Shown one piece after another: positions 9,255-16,745 of a stretch of 64,000 nucleotides of DNA. This DNA is from Cupriavidus consociatus. Lineage in GTDB: Bacteria > Pseudomonadota > Gammaproteobacteria > Burkholderiales > Burkholderiaceae. Each line of letters opens with the position of its first letter. Within the stretch, counting starts at the first letter, position 1. A program made the translations under genes and the position numbers. The stretch is from the NCBI RefSeq assembly GCF_017814975.1, contig NZ_JAGIQA010000009.1, positions 62,001 through 126,000 on the forward strand, in the 5' to 3' direction. The notes beneath the pieces were generated by a model that saw only the letters and a list, made by a program, of their open reading frames with translations, had not been told where the DNA came from and searched no databases.

Positions 9255-9363
9255 CGGGCTGGCATAGCGGCTTGGCATAACGGGCAGGCGGGCGCGGCAG
9301 GCATTGCCGAACTGCTTGCCCCTGGCCTACCATCGCCGGCATGCCAACCGGAGAGGCCCAGCC

Positions 9364-10506
9364 ATGATCCAGTCGACCGCCAGCTTGCCGCAACCCGCCC
9401 GTGCGCGCCTGTCCCAGGCCTTGGCCGCTGCCGCCATGACTGTGGTCCTGGCCGGCTGCGCCGGCACGACGGCAGCGCCGCCCGCCGCGGCCAGGCCTGC
9501 CGATGCCGCGGCGGCCGCGCCGCACTGGCAGCGAGTGCATCTTGGCGCAGGCGCAGGCTATGACTTCCCGGTCTATGCCAACCACCGGCTCGACGGCGAC
9601 CTGTCACGCATCCGCGAAGTCGTGTTTGTCCAGCATGGCCTGCAGCGCAATGGCGACGACTACTATGCCGCCGGCGCCGAACTGCTGAAGGCCAGCGGCC
9701 GCAAGCCGGAAGAGGTGCTGCTGCTCGCGCCGAATTTCCCCGGCACGCCTGACCAGAAGAAGGGTTTTACCGGCATGCCGCAATGGTCGGTGCAGGGCTG
9801 GCTCAGTGGCGAGGACGCGGTCGACGGCCCGGCCCTTGTCAGTTCGCTGCAGGTGCTGGACGACCTGCTTGCCTTCGTCACCGACAAGGCGCGGCTGCCG
9901 CAGGTCGGCAAGGTGACGGTGGCCGGCCATTCCGGCGGCGCCCAGGTCGTGCACCGCTATGCAGTGCTGAACAATGTCGACGAGCGCATCCGCGCAGGCG
10001 GCATCGACCTGCGCTACGTCGTGGCCAATCCGTCGTCCTATCTGTATTTCACGCCGGTGCGGCCGGCTGGCGCCGATGGCAAGTCGTTCGCGCCGTATGA
10101 CAAGGCCATTTGCCCGGACTACGACAAATACCGCTACGGCGTGCAGGACATGGTGCCATACGCGAAAGGTGCCGACGGCATGGCGCTGTACCAGCGCTAT
10201 GCCGGGCGCCAGGTGACCTATCTCGCCGGCACCGAGGACAACGATCCCAACCACCGCGTGCTCGACAAGGCCTGCGGCGCCGAGGCCGAGGGCCCGACGC
10301 GGCTGCAGCGTGCGCGTGGCTACCTGCGCTACGAGCGCTACCTCGCCAGCCCTGGCCTGGTGATCCGGCACCAGGCATATGAAGTGGTGGGCGTGGGGCA
10401 CGACCAGGCGCGCATGTTCGGTTCGCAGTGCGGGGCACGGGCCGTGTTTGGCATGCCTGAAGCCGCCAATGCCGGTGGCGCGGCCTGCCGTGCGCCGCAG
10501 CTCTGA
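9364..10506 (+). CDS. Lipoprotein with alpha/beta-hydrolase-like domain
   Basis: A 380-residue protein with a lipoprotein signal: hydrophobic run to residue 30 and lipobox LAGC with Cys32, then an Ala/Pro-rich linker. The rest reads as an alpha/beta hydrolase: VVFVQHGLQRNGDDYY (oxyanion strand region), and the nucleophile elbow VAGHSGGAQ, in which Ser of GHSGG would be the catalytic residue. A late GVGHDQARMF offers a candidate catalytic His. The likely role is an envelope-anchored esterase or peptidase-like hydrolase, but substrate is unknown. GAGAGG lies 8 bases before the ATG at 9364, favoured over the in-frame ATG at 9304 because it gives a proper signal sequence. Confidence 0.75.
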   Translation: MIQSTASLPQPARARLSQALAAAAMTVVLAGCAGTTAAPPAAARPADAAAAAPHWQRVHLGAGAGYDFPVYANHRLDGDLSRIREVVFVQHGLQRNGDDYYAAGAELLKASGRKPEEVLLLAPNFPGTPDQKKGFTGMPQWSVQGWLSGEDAVDGPALVSSLQVLDDLLAFVTDKARLPQVGKVTVAGHSGGAQVVHRYAVLNNVDERIRAGGIDLRYVVANPSSYLYFTPVRPAGADGKSFAPYDKAICPDYDKYRYGVQDMVPYAKGADGMALYQRYAGRQVTYLAGTEDNDPNHRVLDKACGAEAEGPTRLQRARGYLRYERYLASPGLVIRHQAYEVVGVGHDQARMFGSQCGARAVFGMPEAANAGGAACRAPQL

Positions 10507-10541
10507 GGCGGGAACATCCGGATACCGTCACGGCAAGAAAA

Positions 10542-10562
10542 AACCCGCGGCAACCGCGGGTT
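10542..10562 (-). terminator. Rho-independent terminator for the small minus-strand gene
   Basis: Stem AACCCGCGG / CCGCGGGTT (9 bp) with a 3-base CAA loop. The A-tract at 10535-10543 becomes a U-tract on the minus strand, so it terminates transcription coming from 10853; on the plus strand it can end the lipoprotein gene only weakly. Confidence 0.8.
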
Positions 10563-10625
10563 CAAGTCCCTGCCCGCAGGATCGGGCTCGGAGGAGACAA
10601 CCACAGGAAATACTGCGGCGTCTGG

Positions 10626-10853
10626 TCAGTTCAGGTTGTACTTGACGACCTGTTCTTCGACGCCGACAAAACGTACCAGCTGGCGCAGGCCGCTGGCGTA
10701 TTCCTTGATATGGTGCCCGTCAGGCGTATCGGGCAACCTGTAATAGATCGGGGCCTTGTCGCGCAGCGGCTGCAGCAGGCCGAGCCGGCGTTCGCAGGCA
10801 TCGGCTTCCCAGGCGACGTCGCGCTCTTCGGCAAGCATGGGTTTTCCGGTCAT
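10626..10853 (-). CDS. Hypothetical protein, 75 residues
   Basis: A short acidic-to-neutral protein starting MTGKPMLAEERDVAWEAD and ending VEEQVVKYNLN. No signal peptide, membrane segment or known motif is visible. GGAG lies 7 bases before the ATG at 10853, which is preferred to the ATG 6 bases further upstream (10859), where the spacing would be one base. A terminator follows at 10542-10562, so it appears to be a monocistronic unit. Function not recognised. Confidence 0.6.
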   Translation of the reverse strand: MTGKPMLAEERDVAWEADACERRLGLLQPLRDKAPIYYRLPDTPDGHHIKEYASGLRQLVRFVGVEEQVVKYNLN

Positions 10854-11203
10854 GGACATACTCCAGATTCGGTGCATGGTGCGGCCGGGGACGGATTTTT
10901 CTTGCTCGCACAGGGTTTCAATGTATGGAATGTATGGCAGGTAACGCAAAAATGCCATTCAGCATTATTTAATTCTGTTTGCCGAGAAATTTCGAAATTG
11001 CCAGATTTGCCGAATCTATGTCCGCACTTGCAACTCTTGCCGGATTGCGGCGATGCTTGCATCACGCCTTGCCGGCAGCGTGGGGCATTGCGCTAACATA
11101 GCGCCAGTTTTTGCGGCCCGTGGCGCACCGGCACGACCGGCGCTTCCGCCGCATGGCATTTCCCGAACCATCAACCGCCCCCCGACGGGCAATGCCCAGA
11201 CGC
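10854..11203. other. 350-bp intergenic region, AT-rich, likely promoter region of both flanking genes
   Basis: Noticeably AT-richer than its surroundings. It holds a 9-bp direct repeat AATGTATGG (10920-10928, 10929-10937), a perfect 12-bp palindrome AATTTCGAAATT (10988-10999), and a short inverted repeat GCGCTA-ACA-TAGCGC (11090-11104) followed by CAGTTTTT. Any of these could be a regulator site for the padR gene; none was matched to a known operator. No gene was supported here. Confidence 0.5.
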
Positions 11204-11764
11204 ATGTCGACCCAGCACGCCTTGTTGATTTCCCTGCTCGAAAAGCCGTCGTCCGGTTATGACCTGGCGCGTCGCTTCGACCGCTCCATCGGCTATTTCT
11301 GGCATGCCACCCACCAGCAGATCTACCGCGAGCTGGGGCGCATGGCTGACAGCGGCTGGATCGCGGCCGACGAGAGCGAGACGGCGGAAAACGAGGGCGC
11401 CACCGACCGCAAGAACCGCAAGAAGGTCTACCGGGTGCTGCCGGCCGGGCGCGAAGAACTGGTGCGCTGGGTGCTGACGCCCGGGGCCGGCCTCGACCAG
11501 CGCGAGGAAATCCTGGTCAAGCTGCGTGCCGATGCCGCGATCGGGCCGCTCGGCCTTGGGGATGAAATGCGCCGGCTGATCGCGCTCCACCAGGCGCGGC
11601 TCGAGACCTACCTGGCGATCGAGCGCAAGGATTTCTCCGCGCCCGACATGGACCGCGCGCAGCAGTTGCGCTATACGCTGCTGCGCCGGGGCATCCGCTT
11701 CGAGCAGGACTGGGTTGCCTGGGGCGAAGACCTGCTGCCGCTGCTGGAGCGCCCGCCGGCGTAG
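11204..11764 (+). CDS. PadR-family transcriptional regulator
   Basis: A 186-residue PadR/Vir-class regulator. The winged helix occupies about residues 1-85: TQHALLISLLEKPSSGYDLA, a recognition region around HATHQQIYRELGRMADSGWI, and a wing with RKNRKKVYRVLPAGREELVRW. The C-terminal half (about 95-186) is the helical dimerisation domain of the longer PadR subgroup. The ATG at 11204 is chosen because PadR homology begins within a few residues of it. It converges on the nitronate monooxygenase gene across a terminator; a palindrome upstream of the SnoaL gene (13405-13422) is a possible target. Members often sense phenolic compounds. Confidence 0.9.
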   Translation: MSTQHALLISLLEKPSSGYDLARRFDRSIGYFWHATHQQIYRELGRMADSGWIAADESETAENEGATDRKNRKKVYRVLPAGREELVRWVLTPGAGLDQREEILVKLRADAAIGPLGLGDEMRRLIALHQARLETYLAIERKDFSAPDMDRAQQLRYTLLRRGIRFEQDWVAWGEDLLPLLERPPA

Positions 11765-11782
11765 CGCGCAGCGCGCCAGAGC

Positions 11783-11820
11783 AAAACGCCGGCCCAGGCG
11801 ACTGCCTTGCCGGCGTTTTT
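11783..11820. terminator. Bidirectional rho-independent terminator
   Basis: Stem AAAACGCCGGC (11783-11793) with GCCGGCGTTTT (11809-11819); the loop itself contains a small AGGC/GCCT hairpin. A-tract on one side and a T-run on the other let it serve both the padR gene and the convergent nitronate monooxygenase gene. Confidence 0.88.
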
Positions 11821-11839
11821 TGTTGTGGCCTGGTCAGGC

Positions 11840-12835
11840 TCAGGCCACGTCGACCGCGCGGGCACCCGCCTGGCTGGCTTCGCCCAACCCCAGGCGCCTG
11901 CGCGCCAGCGCATATTCCTCGGCAAAGCGCCTCACCAAATCGCCCGCCGGCACCACGCGCTTGATCGCGCCCACGCCCTGGCCGGCGCCCCAGATATCCT
12001 TCCATGCCTTCGCGCTGGCCGAGCCGAAGTTCATCTTGGAAGGATCCGATTGCGGCAGCGCCTCCGGGTCCAGGCCCGCGCGCTCGATGCTGCCGCGCAG
12101 GTAGTTGCCGTGCACGCCGGTAAAGAGGTTCGAGTAGACGATATCGCCGGCGCTGCTGTCGACGATCATCTGCTTGTAGCCGTCCTGCGCGTTGGCTTCC
12201 TGCGTGGCGATGAAGGCCGAGCCGATGTAGGCCAGGTCGGCGCCGGCGGCCTGCGCGGCCAGGATGGCGTCGCCGCTGGAGATCGCGCCCGACAGCAGCA
12301 GCGGGCCATCGAACCATTCCCGGATCTCGTGCAGCAGCGCGAACGGCGACAGCGTGCCGGCATGGCCGCCGGCGCCGGCCGCCACCGCCACCAGCCCGTC
12401 GGCGCCTTTCTCGATGGCCTTGCGTGCGAAGGTGTTGTTGATCACGTCGTGCAGCACGATGCCGCCGTACGAATGCACCGCGTCGTTGACTTCCTTGCGC
12501 GCGCCCAGCGAGGTGATCACGATCGGCACCTTGTAGCGCACGCACAGCTCCAGGTCATGCTCGAGACGGTCGTTGGACTTGTGCACGATCTGGTTGACCG
12601 CGAACGGCGCAGCCGGACGGTCCGGATGCCTGGCGTCGTGCTCGGCCAGTTCGGTGGTAATGCGGTCCAGCCATTCTTCGAGCTTGGGTGCCGGACGCGC
12701 GTTCAGCGCCGGAAACGAGCCCACCACGCCGGCCTTGCACTGGGCAATCACCAGGTCGGGGTTGGAGATGATGAACAGCGGCGAGCAGACCACCGGCAGC
12801 GACAGCCGGTTCTGCAGCAGGGCGGGGAGGGCCAT
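11840..12835 (-). CDS. Nitronate monooxygenase (2-nitropropane dioxygenase-like)
   Basis: A 331-residue FMN-dependent TIM-barrel enzyme of the NMO/2-nitropropane dioxygenase family, which oxidises alkyl nitronates. Visible features are the opening LPVVCSPLFIISNPDLVIAQ, the barrel segments VPIVITSLGA and GIVLHDVINN, the glycine-rich VAVAAGAGGHAG containing the conserved active-site His, LLLSGAISSGDAILAA, and ADLAYIGSAFIATQEA for FMN phosphate binding. AGGAGACTT lies just before the ATG at 12835. The SnoaL-like gene is 70 bp upstream in the same direction, so the two probably form an operon; the convergent PadR gene may be their regulator. Confidence 0.88.
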   Translation of the reverse strand: MALPALLQNRLSLPVVCSPLFIISNPDLVIAQCKAGVVGSFPALNARPAPKLEEWLDRITTELAEHDARHPDRPAAPFAVNQIVHKSNDRLEHDLELCVRYKVPIVITSLGARKEVNDAVHSYGGIVLHDVINNTFARKAIEKGADGLVAVAAGAGGHAGTLSPFALLHEIREWFDGPLLLSGAISSGDAILAAQAAGADLAYIGSAFIATQEANAQDGYKQMIVDSSAGDIVYSNLFTGVHGNYLRGSIERAGLDPEALPQSDPSKMNFGSASAKAWKDIWGAGQGVGAIKRVVPAGDLVRRFAEEYALARRRLGLGEASQAGARAVDVA

Positions 12836-12905
12836 GGGTGAAGTCTCCTGGATAGTACGGTGAGGCAAAAACGAATCTGGCGGGCGCGGGCGACAGCCTG
12901 GCCGC

Positions 12906-13334
12906 TTACGCGGCACCGGTCAGCACATCCTTCTGGCTGGCGAGGCGCGCGCCCATGGCGGCGGCCAGCGCCTCCAGTCCCGAGCGCGGGCGCACCATCA
13001 CCTCGAATTCGGCAATATGGCCGGCATCGTTGAAGCGGATCATGTCGATGCCCTTGAGCGCCTTGCCATCGACCGTGGCGCTGAATTCGAGCACCACGCT
13101 GTGGCCGTCCTCGCTGACAAAGCTGCGGTGGTAGCGGAAATCGCGGAACACCTGGTTCACCGTGGTCAATACCAGCGCGATCGCGGCACGGCCGGGGTAG
13201 GCCGTATGTGCGACCGGCGAGCGGAATACGACTTCGTCGGCGACGATGGCGTCGAGCCCGGCCATCGAATTGGTGGCAATCAACTGGTGCCAGGTGTCGA
13301 GCGAGGCCTGCGCGGCGGGAATCAGCTGGGTCAC
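12906..13334 (-). CDS. SnoaL/NTF2-like fold protein
   Basis: A 142-residue protein with the nuclear-transport-factor-2/SnoaL-like pattern: an opening helix pair (TWHQLIATNSMAGLDAIVAD), VVFRSPVAHTAYPGRAAI, then strands FRDFRYHRSF, HSVVLEFSATVDGKALKGID and a closing MIRFNDAGHIAEFEVMVRP. Such proteins are small-molecule isomerases, hydrolases or binding proteins; the fold alone does not tell the reaction. A GGAG sequence precedes the ATG. It is first in a likely operon with nitronate monooxygenase, with a palindromic candidate operator 71-88 bp upstream. Confidence 0.85.
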   Translation of the reverse strand: MTQLIPAAQASLDTWHQLIATNSMAGLDAIVADEVVFRSPVAHTAYPGRAAIALVLTTVNQVFRDFRYHRSFVSEDGHSVVLEFSATVDGKALKGIDMIRFNDAGHIAEFEVMVRPRSGLEALAAAMGARLASQKDVLTGAA

Positions 13335-13404
13335 TGCAGTCTCCTTAAACTATCTGGGCGGTCGTGGCATGCGCCGGCGCGTTTGTGTTCTTGTTGTCTC
13401 GTCA

Positions 13405-13422
13405 TATGCAACCAGTTGCATA
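13405..13422. promoter_or_regulatory. Candidate operator, palindrome TATGCAAC-CA-GTTGCATA
   Basis: Two perfect 8-bp arms separated by 2 bp, 71 bp upstream of the SnoaL/nitronate monooxygenase operon. Size and symmetry fit a dimeric winged-helix regulator; the PadR protein encoded at 11204 is the obvious candidate by proximity. This assignment is inference. Confidence 0.5.
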
Positions 13423-13574
13423 GTGGGTCAAAGGTAGCACGCGATGCTGCCCTGCGCAAGCCGGCATAGAACCCGCGCGCGGGGAAGGCGCTCCGCAGTG
13501 ACGGCTTGACTACAATAGGCGACATCGGGTCGGCGGATCTCGCCGCAACCACAAGCCACCGGCAGGAGAAGTCA

Positions 13575-14612
13575 GTGACCACTAAGTCGACCGCGCATCA
13601 GGCCGGCCAGGCCGCGCTGTTTGATGCCGACCTCGCCGCCTGGCGCGCCCATCCCGAGCGCGCCTTTGACGGCTGGCTGGCGCGGCACGGTTTCCGCCAC
13701 GGCACCAGCGTGGTGTACCGCGCCATGTGGGGCAAATTGCTGCGCTGGTCGGCCGAGCGCGGACTGGCGCCGCTGAGCTGGTCGGCGGAGCAGATCGGCG
13801 AATTCCTCGACGCGCAGCAGTTGCACAAGTCGCATCGCTACCGCTATGCACGGCTGATCGAACGGGTTTTCAACCATCTTGCCCAGTTGCGCGAGGGCAT
13901 GCACAACCCAGGAAGCCAGGCGGTGCGCGCGCACCTGGCCGAGGGCGAGAACGATCCCACTGCCTTCCTGCTGCCGGGCGAGCGCGACCTGCTGGTGGCC
14001 CGCATCCTGGGGCCGGCCGGCATGCCGCCGACAGTAGACGAATGCCGCGCGGCATCGCCGACGCAATGGAAGCGCGCGCGCGATGCCGCCTTGCTGGCGG
14101 TGTTGCTGGGTGGCGGGCTGAAGGTGGGCGAAGCACGCGCCTTGCGGCTGGAGGCCATTGAGGACGGCGCCCCGGGCCGAATGGCGCTGCGCATGGTGCG
14201 GCCCGACAATGGCCGCGCCTATACCGCGCCGCTGTTCGCGCTGGCGCATGCCCCGCTGCGGGCGTGGCTGGCGCTGCGCGAGGCGTCAGGGACGCTCGGC
14301 AGCCTGCTGTTCCCGGCGATGCCGGCGGGCCGGCCGATGCACGCGGCTTCGGTCTACCGGCGTGTGGAAATCCTGCTCGACGAAGCCGGCGTGCTGGCCG
14401 GCCGCCATGAGCGGGCCTCGCCGCAGACCTTGCGCAATACCTGCGCGGCCATGCATTTCGAGGCCGGCACGACGCCGGCCGAGGTGGCGCAATGCCTGGG
14501 CATGCGCGACCTGGAATCGGGCTGGCGACTGCGCGGCGCGTATGAGGCCTGGCAGGCCCGGGCGGGATTGGTGATTCCGGCGAGCGACAGACAATCCGGC
14601 ACACAAGCCTGA
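13575..14612 (+). CDS. Tyrosine-recombinase-like protein with degenerate active site
   Basis: A 345-residue protein with the two-domain layout of phage integrase/XerCD recombinases: a SAM-like core-binding domain (about 28-125) and a catalytic domain (about 130-335). Of the catalytic positions, the first Arg is Lys183 (GGGLKVGEA), the His of the H-x-x-R box is Gln284 while Arg287 is kept (SPQTLRNT), the His of the LGH motif is Met310 (CLGMRD), and the nucleophile is probably Tyr323 (GAYEAW). So the fold is intact but strand cleavage is doubtful. GGAG lies 8 bases before the GTG at 13575, preferred to the in-frame ATG at 13506. It is not next to any recognisable element, att site or tRNA. Confidence 0.75.
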   Translation: MTTKSTAHQAGQAALFDADLAAWRAHPERAFDGWLARHGFRHGTSVVYRAMWGKLLRWSAERGLAPLSWSAEQIGEFLDAQQLHKSHRYRYARLIERVFNHLAQLREGMHNPGSQAVRAHLAEGENDPTAFLLPGERDLLVARILGPAGMPPTVDECRAASPTQWKRARDAALLAVLLGGGLKVGEARALRLEAIEDGAPGRMALRMVRPDNGRAYTAPLFALAHAPLRAWLALREASGTLGSLLFPAMPAGRPMHAASVYRRVEILLDEAGVLAGRHERASPQTLRNTCAAMHFEAGTTPAEVAQCLGMRDLESGWRLRGAYEAWQARAGLVIPASDRQSGTQA

Positions 14613-14783
14613 GTGCTGCGTCGCCATGCTTGTAACTGTCTGTGCCAGCTCACCGGGCACGGCTGACTCATCGTGGATAATAGGCGACACTACCGCCTGC
14701 GCGGGCTCAATGTGCGGCATCAGACATGGCACGATTGCGCTTGAGACCCCGCCGCCCTGAATCGAAATCCGACGCTTATTCCC

Positions 14784-15803
14784 ATGCCCGAAACTTTGCT
14801 TCTTACCGGTGCCACCGGCTATATCGCCTCGCATACCTGGGTCGCGCTGCTCAATGCCGGCTATCACGTGATCGGACTGGATAATCTGTGCAACAGCAGC
14901 CCGGTGGTGATCGAGCGGCTGACTGCCATTACCGGCAAGACCCCGCATTTTGTCCAGGGCGACGTGCGCGACCGCGCCTTGCTGGACCGGCTTTTTGCCG
15001 AACACCGCATCAGCGGCGTGATTCATTTTGCCGCCCTCAAGGCAGTGGGTGAATCCGTGAGCCAGCCGCTGCAGTATTACAGCAACAACCTCGACGGCCT
15101 GCTGACGGTCTGCGCCGCCATGGGTGCGGCCGGGGTAAAACAACTGGTGTTCAGCTCCTCGGCCACGGTTTATGGCAATCCCCAATCTGTGCCGATCCTT
15201 GAGGATTTCCCGCTGTCGGCGACCAATCCGTATGGCCAGACCAAGCTGATGGGCGAGCAAATCCTGCGCGACCTGGAAAAATCAGACCCGGCATGGCGCA
15301 TTGCCTACTTGCGCTATTTCAATCCGGTCGGCGCGCACGAAAGCGGGCTGATCGGCGAAGATCCGCGCGGAATTCCGAATAATCTGATGCCCTACGTGGC
15401 ACAGGTGGCCGGCGGGCGCCGCGAGAAACTGATGGTATTCGGCGGCGACTATCCCACGACTGACGGTACCGGCGTGCGCGACTATATCCACGTGTGCGAT
15501 CTCGCCGACGGCCACCTGGCGGCGCTGGTCTACCTGCGCGACCACGGTCGCGGCATGACCGTCAACCTGGGTACCGGCCGCGGCTACAGCGTGCTGGAAG
15601 TAGTGGAGGCCTACCAGCGAGCTAGTGACCGGCCGGTGCCCTATGAGATCGTGGCGCGCCGCCCGGGCGATATCGCGTCTTGCTATGCCGATCCCGCGCT
15701 GGCCAACCAATTGCTGGGATGGCGCGCGCAGCACGGCATCGAGCGCATGTGCCAGGACTCGTGGCGCTGGCAGTCGATGAACCCGCAGGGGTTTGGCGCC
15801 TGA
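14784..15803 (+). CDS. galE: UDP-glucose 4-epimerase
   Basis: A 339-residue short-chain dehydrogenase/epimerase that interconverts UDP-glucose and UDP-galactose with bound NAD, supplying galactose for surface polysaccharide. The Rossmann motif appears as TGATGYIASHT (the usual second glycine is Ala), catalytic Ser/Thr region as VFSSSATVYGNP, and the Y-x-x-x-K pair as PYGQTKLMGE. YLRYFNPVGAHESGLIGEDP and RDYIHVCDLADGHLAAL are diagnostic of GalE. It is monocistronic, ending in a terminator shared with the convergent hns-like gene. The Gly-to-Ala change in the NAD motif is tolerated in some relatives, so activity is expected. Confidence 0.93.
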   Translation: MPETLLLTGATGYIASHTWVALLNAGYHVIGLDNLCNSSPVVIERLTAITGKTPHFVQGDVRDRALLDRLFAEHRISGVIHFAALKAVGESVSQPLQYYSNNLDGLLTVCAAMGAAGVKQLVFSSSATVYGNPQSVPILEDFPLSATNPYGQTKLMGEQILRDLEKSDPAWRIAYLRYFNPVGAHESGLIGEDPRGIPNNLMPYVAQVAGGRREKLMVFGGDYPTTDGTGVRDYIHVCDLADGHLAALVYLRDHGRGMTVNLGTGRGYSVLEVVEAYQRASDRPVPYEIVARRPGDIASCYADPALANQLLGWRAQHGIERMCQDSWRWQSMNPQGFGA

Positions 15804-15832
15804 CCGGCAACTCCGGCAAAACACATCAAACA

Positions 15833-15863
15833 AAAACGCCACGGCTTGCAACCGTGGCGTTTT
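15833..15863. terminator. Bidirectional terminator between galE and the hns-like gene
   Basis: Twelve-base-pair stem AAAACGCCACGG / CCGTGGCGTTTT with a 7-base loop; A-tract and T-tract at the two feet serve both convergent genes. Confidence 0.9.
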
Positions 15864-15884
15864 GCCAGGCGCTGGCGTCGCGCT

Positions 15885-16193
15885 TCAGCGAATCAAAAAG
15901 TCCTCGACGGTTTTGCCCTGGGCCAGGGCCTGGGTCAGCCAGCCCGGACGCTTGCCGCGGCCGGTCCAGGTATTGCCCGCGCTGTCGCGATAGCGCACCG
16001 GCACCTTGCGGTTGACCGCTTTCTTGCCGGCCGGTGCTTTGGCGCCAAAACCCAGGTCTTCAGCGGTCAGTCCATATTGCTCGATTTTCTCGCGAATATC
16101 CGAGATCACCGAAGCCTGTTCGCGTGCCTTGATTTCTTCGGCTTGCTTCTGCAGTTCACTGATTTTCTGAACGATTTCCTGATAAGTCGCCAT
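15885..16193 (-). CDS. H-NS family histone-like nucleoid protein
   Basis: A 102-residue H-NS-type DNA-binding protein. The N-terminal half is a coiled-coil oligomerisation region (residues 1-45, YQEIVQKISELQKQAEEIKA), then a linker rich in Ala/Lys, then the C-terminal DNA-binding domain with RYRDSAGNTWTGRGKRPGWL, containing the GRGKRP core that inserts in the minor groove of AT-rich DNA. Such small H-NS proteins silence AT-rich and horizontally acquired genes, and in many bacteria they affect flhDC. A strong sigma70-type promoter lies about 110 bp upstream. Confidence 0.92.
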   Translation of the reverse strand: MATYQEIVQKISELQKQAEEIKAREQASVISDIREKIEQYGLTAEDLGFGAKAPAGKKAVNRKVPVRYRDSAGNTWTGRGKRPGWLTQALAQGKTVEDFLIR

Positions 16194-16745
16194 TGCGTCC
16201 TCGGTTTCCGGTGGGGTGATATGCGTGGGTGTCGGTGCAGCGTGTGTCGCGCAAGGCTGCGCAGTGCTGCGTTGTCGGTGAACTGAAATGCTGAAAACAA
16301 TTATAACGGGGTAGCGTGCCGCTGCAAATGCCGGGGCGCTATTCCAGCATGGTTTTTGCGAAAATTCTTGCTGCCGATATTGCTGTGAACTTTCGTGAAC
16401 CATTCCGGTCGCCCCGCCGGATTTGAACCGGAACGTGGCGACGTACTACCTCTCTTGTACGGTCAAACCATCGGCGCCGGGCCGCGCCGGCGCCGATGGA
16501 AATCAAATTGCCATTATCGATGCGGTCCGGCGAATAAAGCGTCTGCTTACTTGCCGCGACGCGCGGCGTGCCGTATATCCGACATCCGGGTTAATTCCAG
16601 GCCATTTGCCACGCTCCCGGGCGCTGTTGCTCAAGTACCAGGTGGCCGCGCCGTTATCCGGGCAGGGCGGATCAAGCGGCTGCCGGCCTTGCCGTCACGA
16701 GGGCCACGGGTGTGCCTCCGGAATACTTACGTTTTCCTTTCAACA
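16194..16745. other. 552-bp intergenic region between the hns-like gene and a chemoreceptor
   Basis: Contains the hns-side promoter and, at 16409-16443, a hairpin with outer arms GTCGCC/GGCGAC around a segment (minus strand CCGGTTCAAATCCGG) that looks like a tRNA T-arm; no matching acceptor, D or anticodon arms could be found, so it is not called a tRNA. A TAAAG at 16533 has no acceptable sigma28 -10 partner. No gene was supported. Confidence 0.5.
16300..16328 (-). promoter_or_regulatory. Sigma70-type promoter of the hns-like gene
   Basis: On the minus strand: -35 TTTGCA (16328-16323), 17-bp spacer, -10 TATAAT (16305-16300), a perfect -10 consensus. The start codon is about 107 bp downstream, leaving a leader of about 100 bases. 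Confidence 0.7.

Noticed and set aside
16405..16490. A possible tRNA on the minus strand
   Set aside because: Only a T-arm-like hairpin is present; no acceptor partner, D-arm or anticodon arm could be built.
16533..16555. TAAAG upstream of the first chemoreceptor as a sigma28 promoter
   Set aside because: The only nearby -10 candidate (GCCGCGAC) is at 14 bp spacing and matches poorly.
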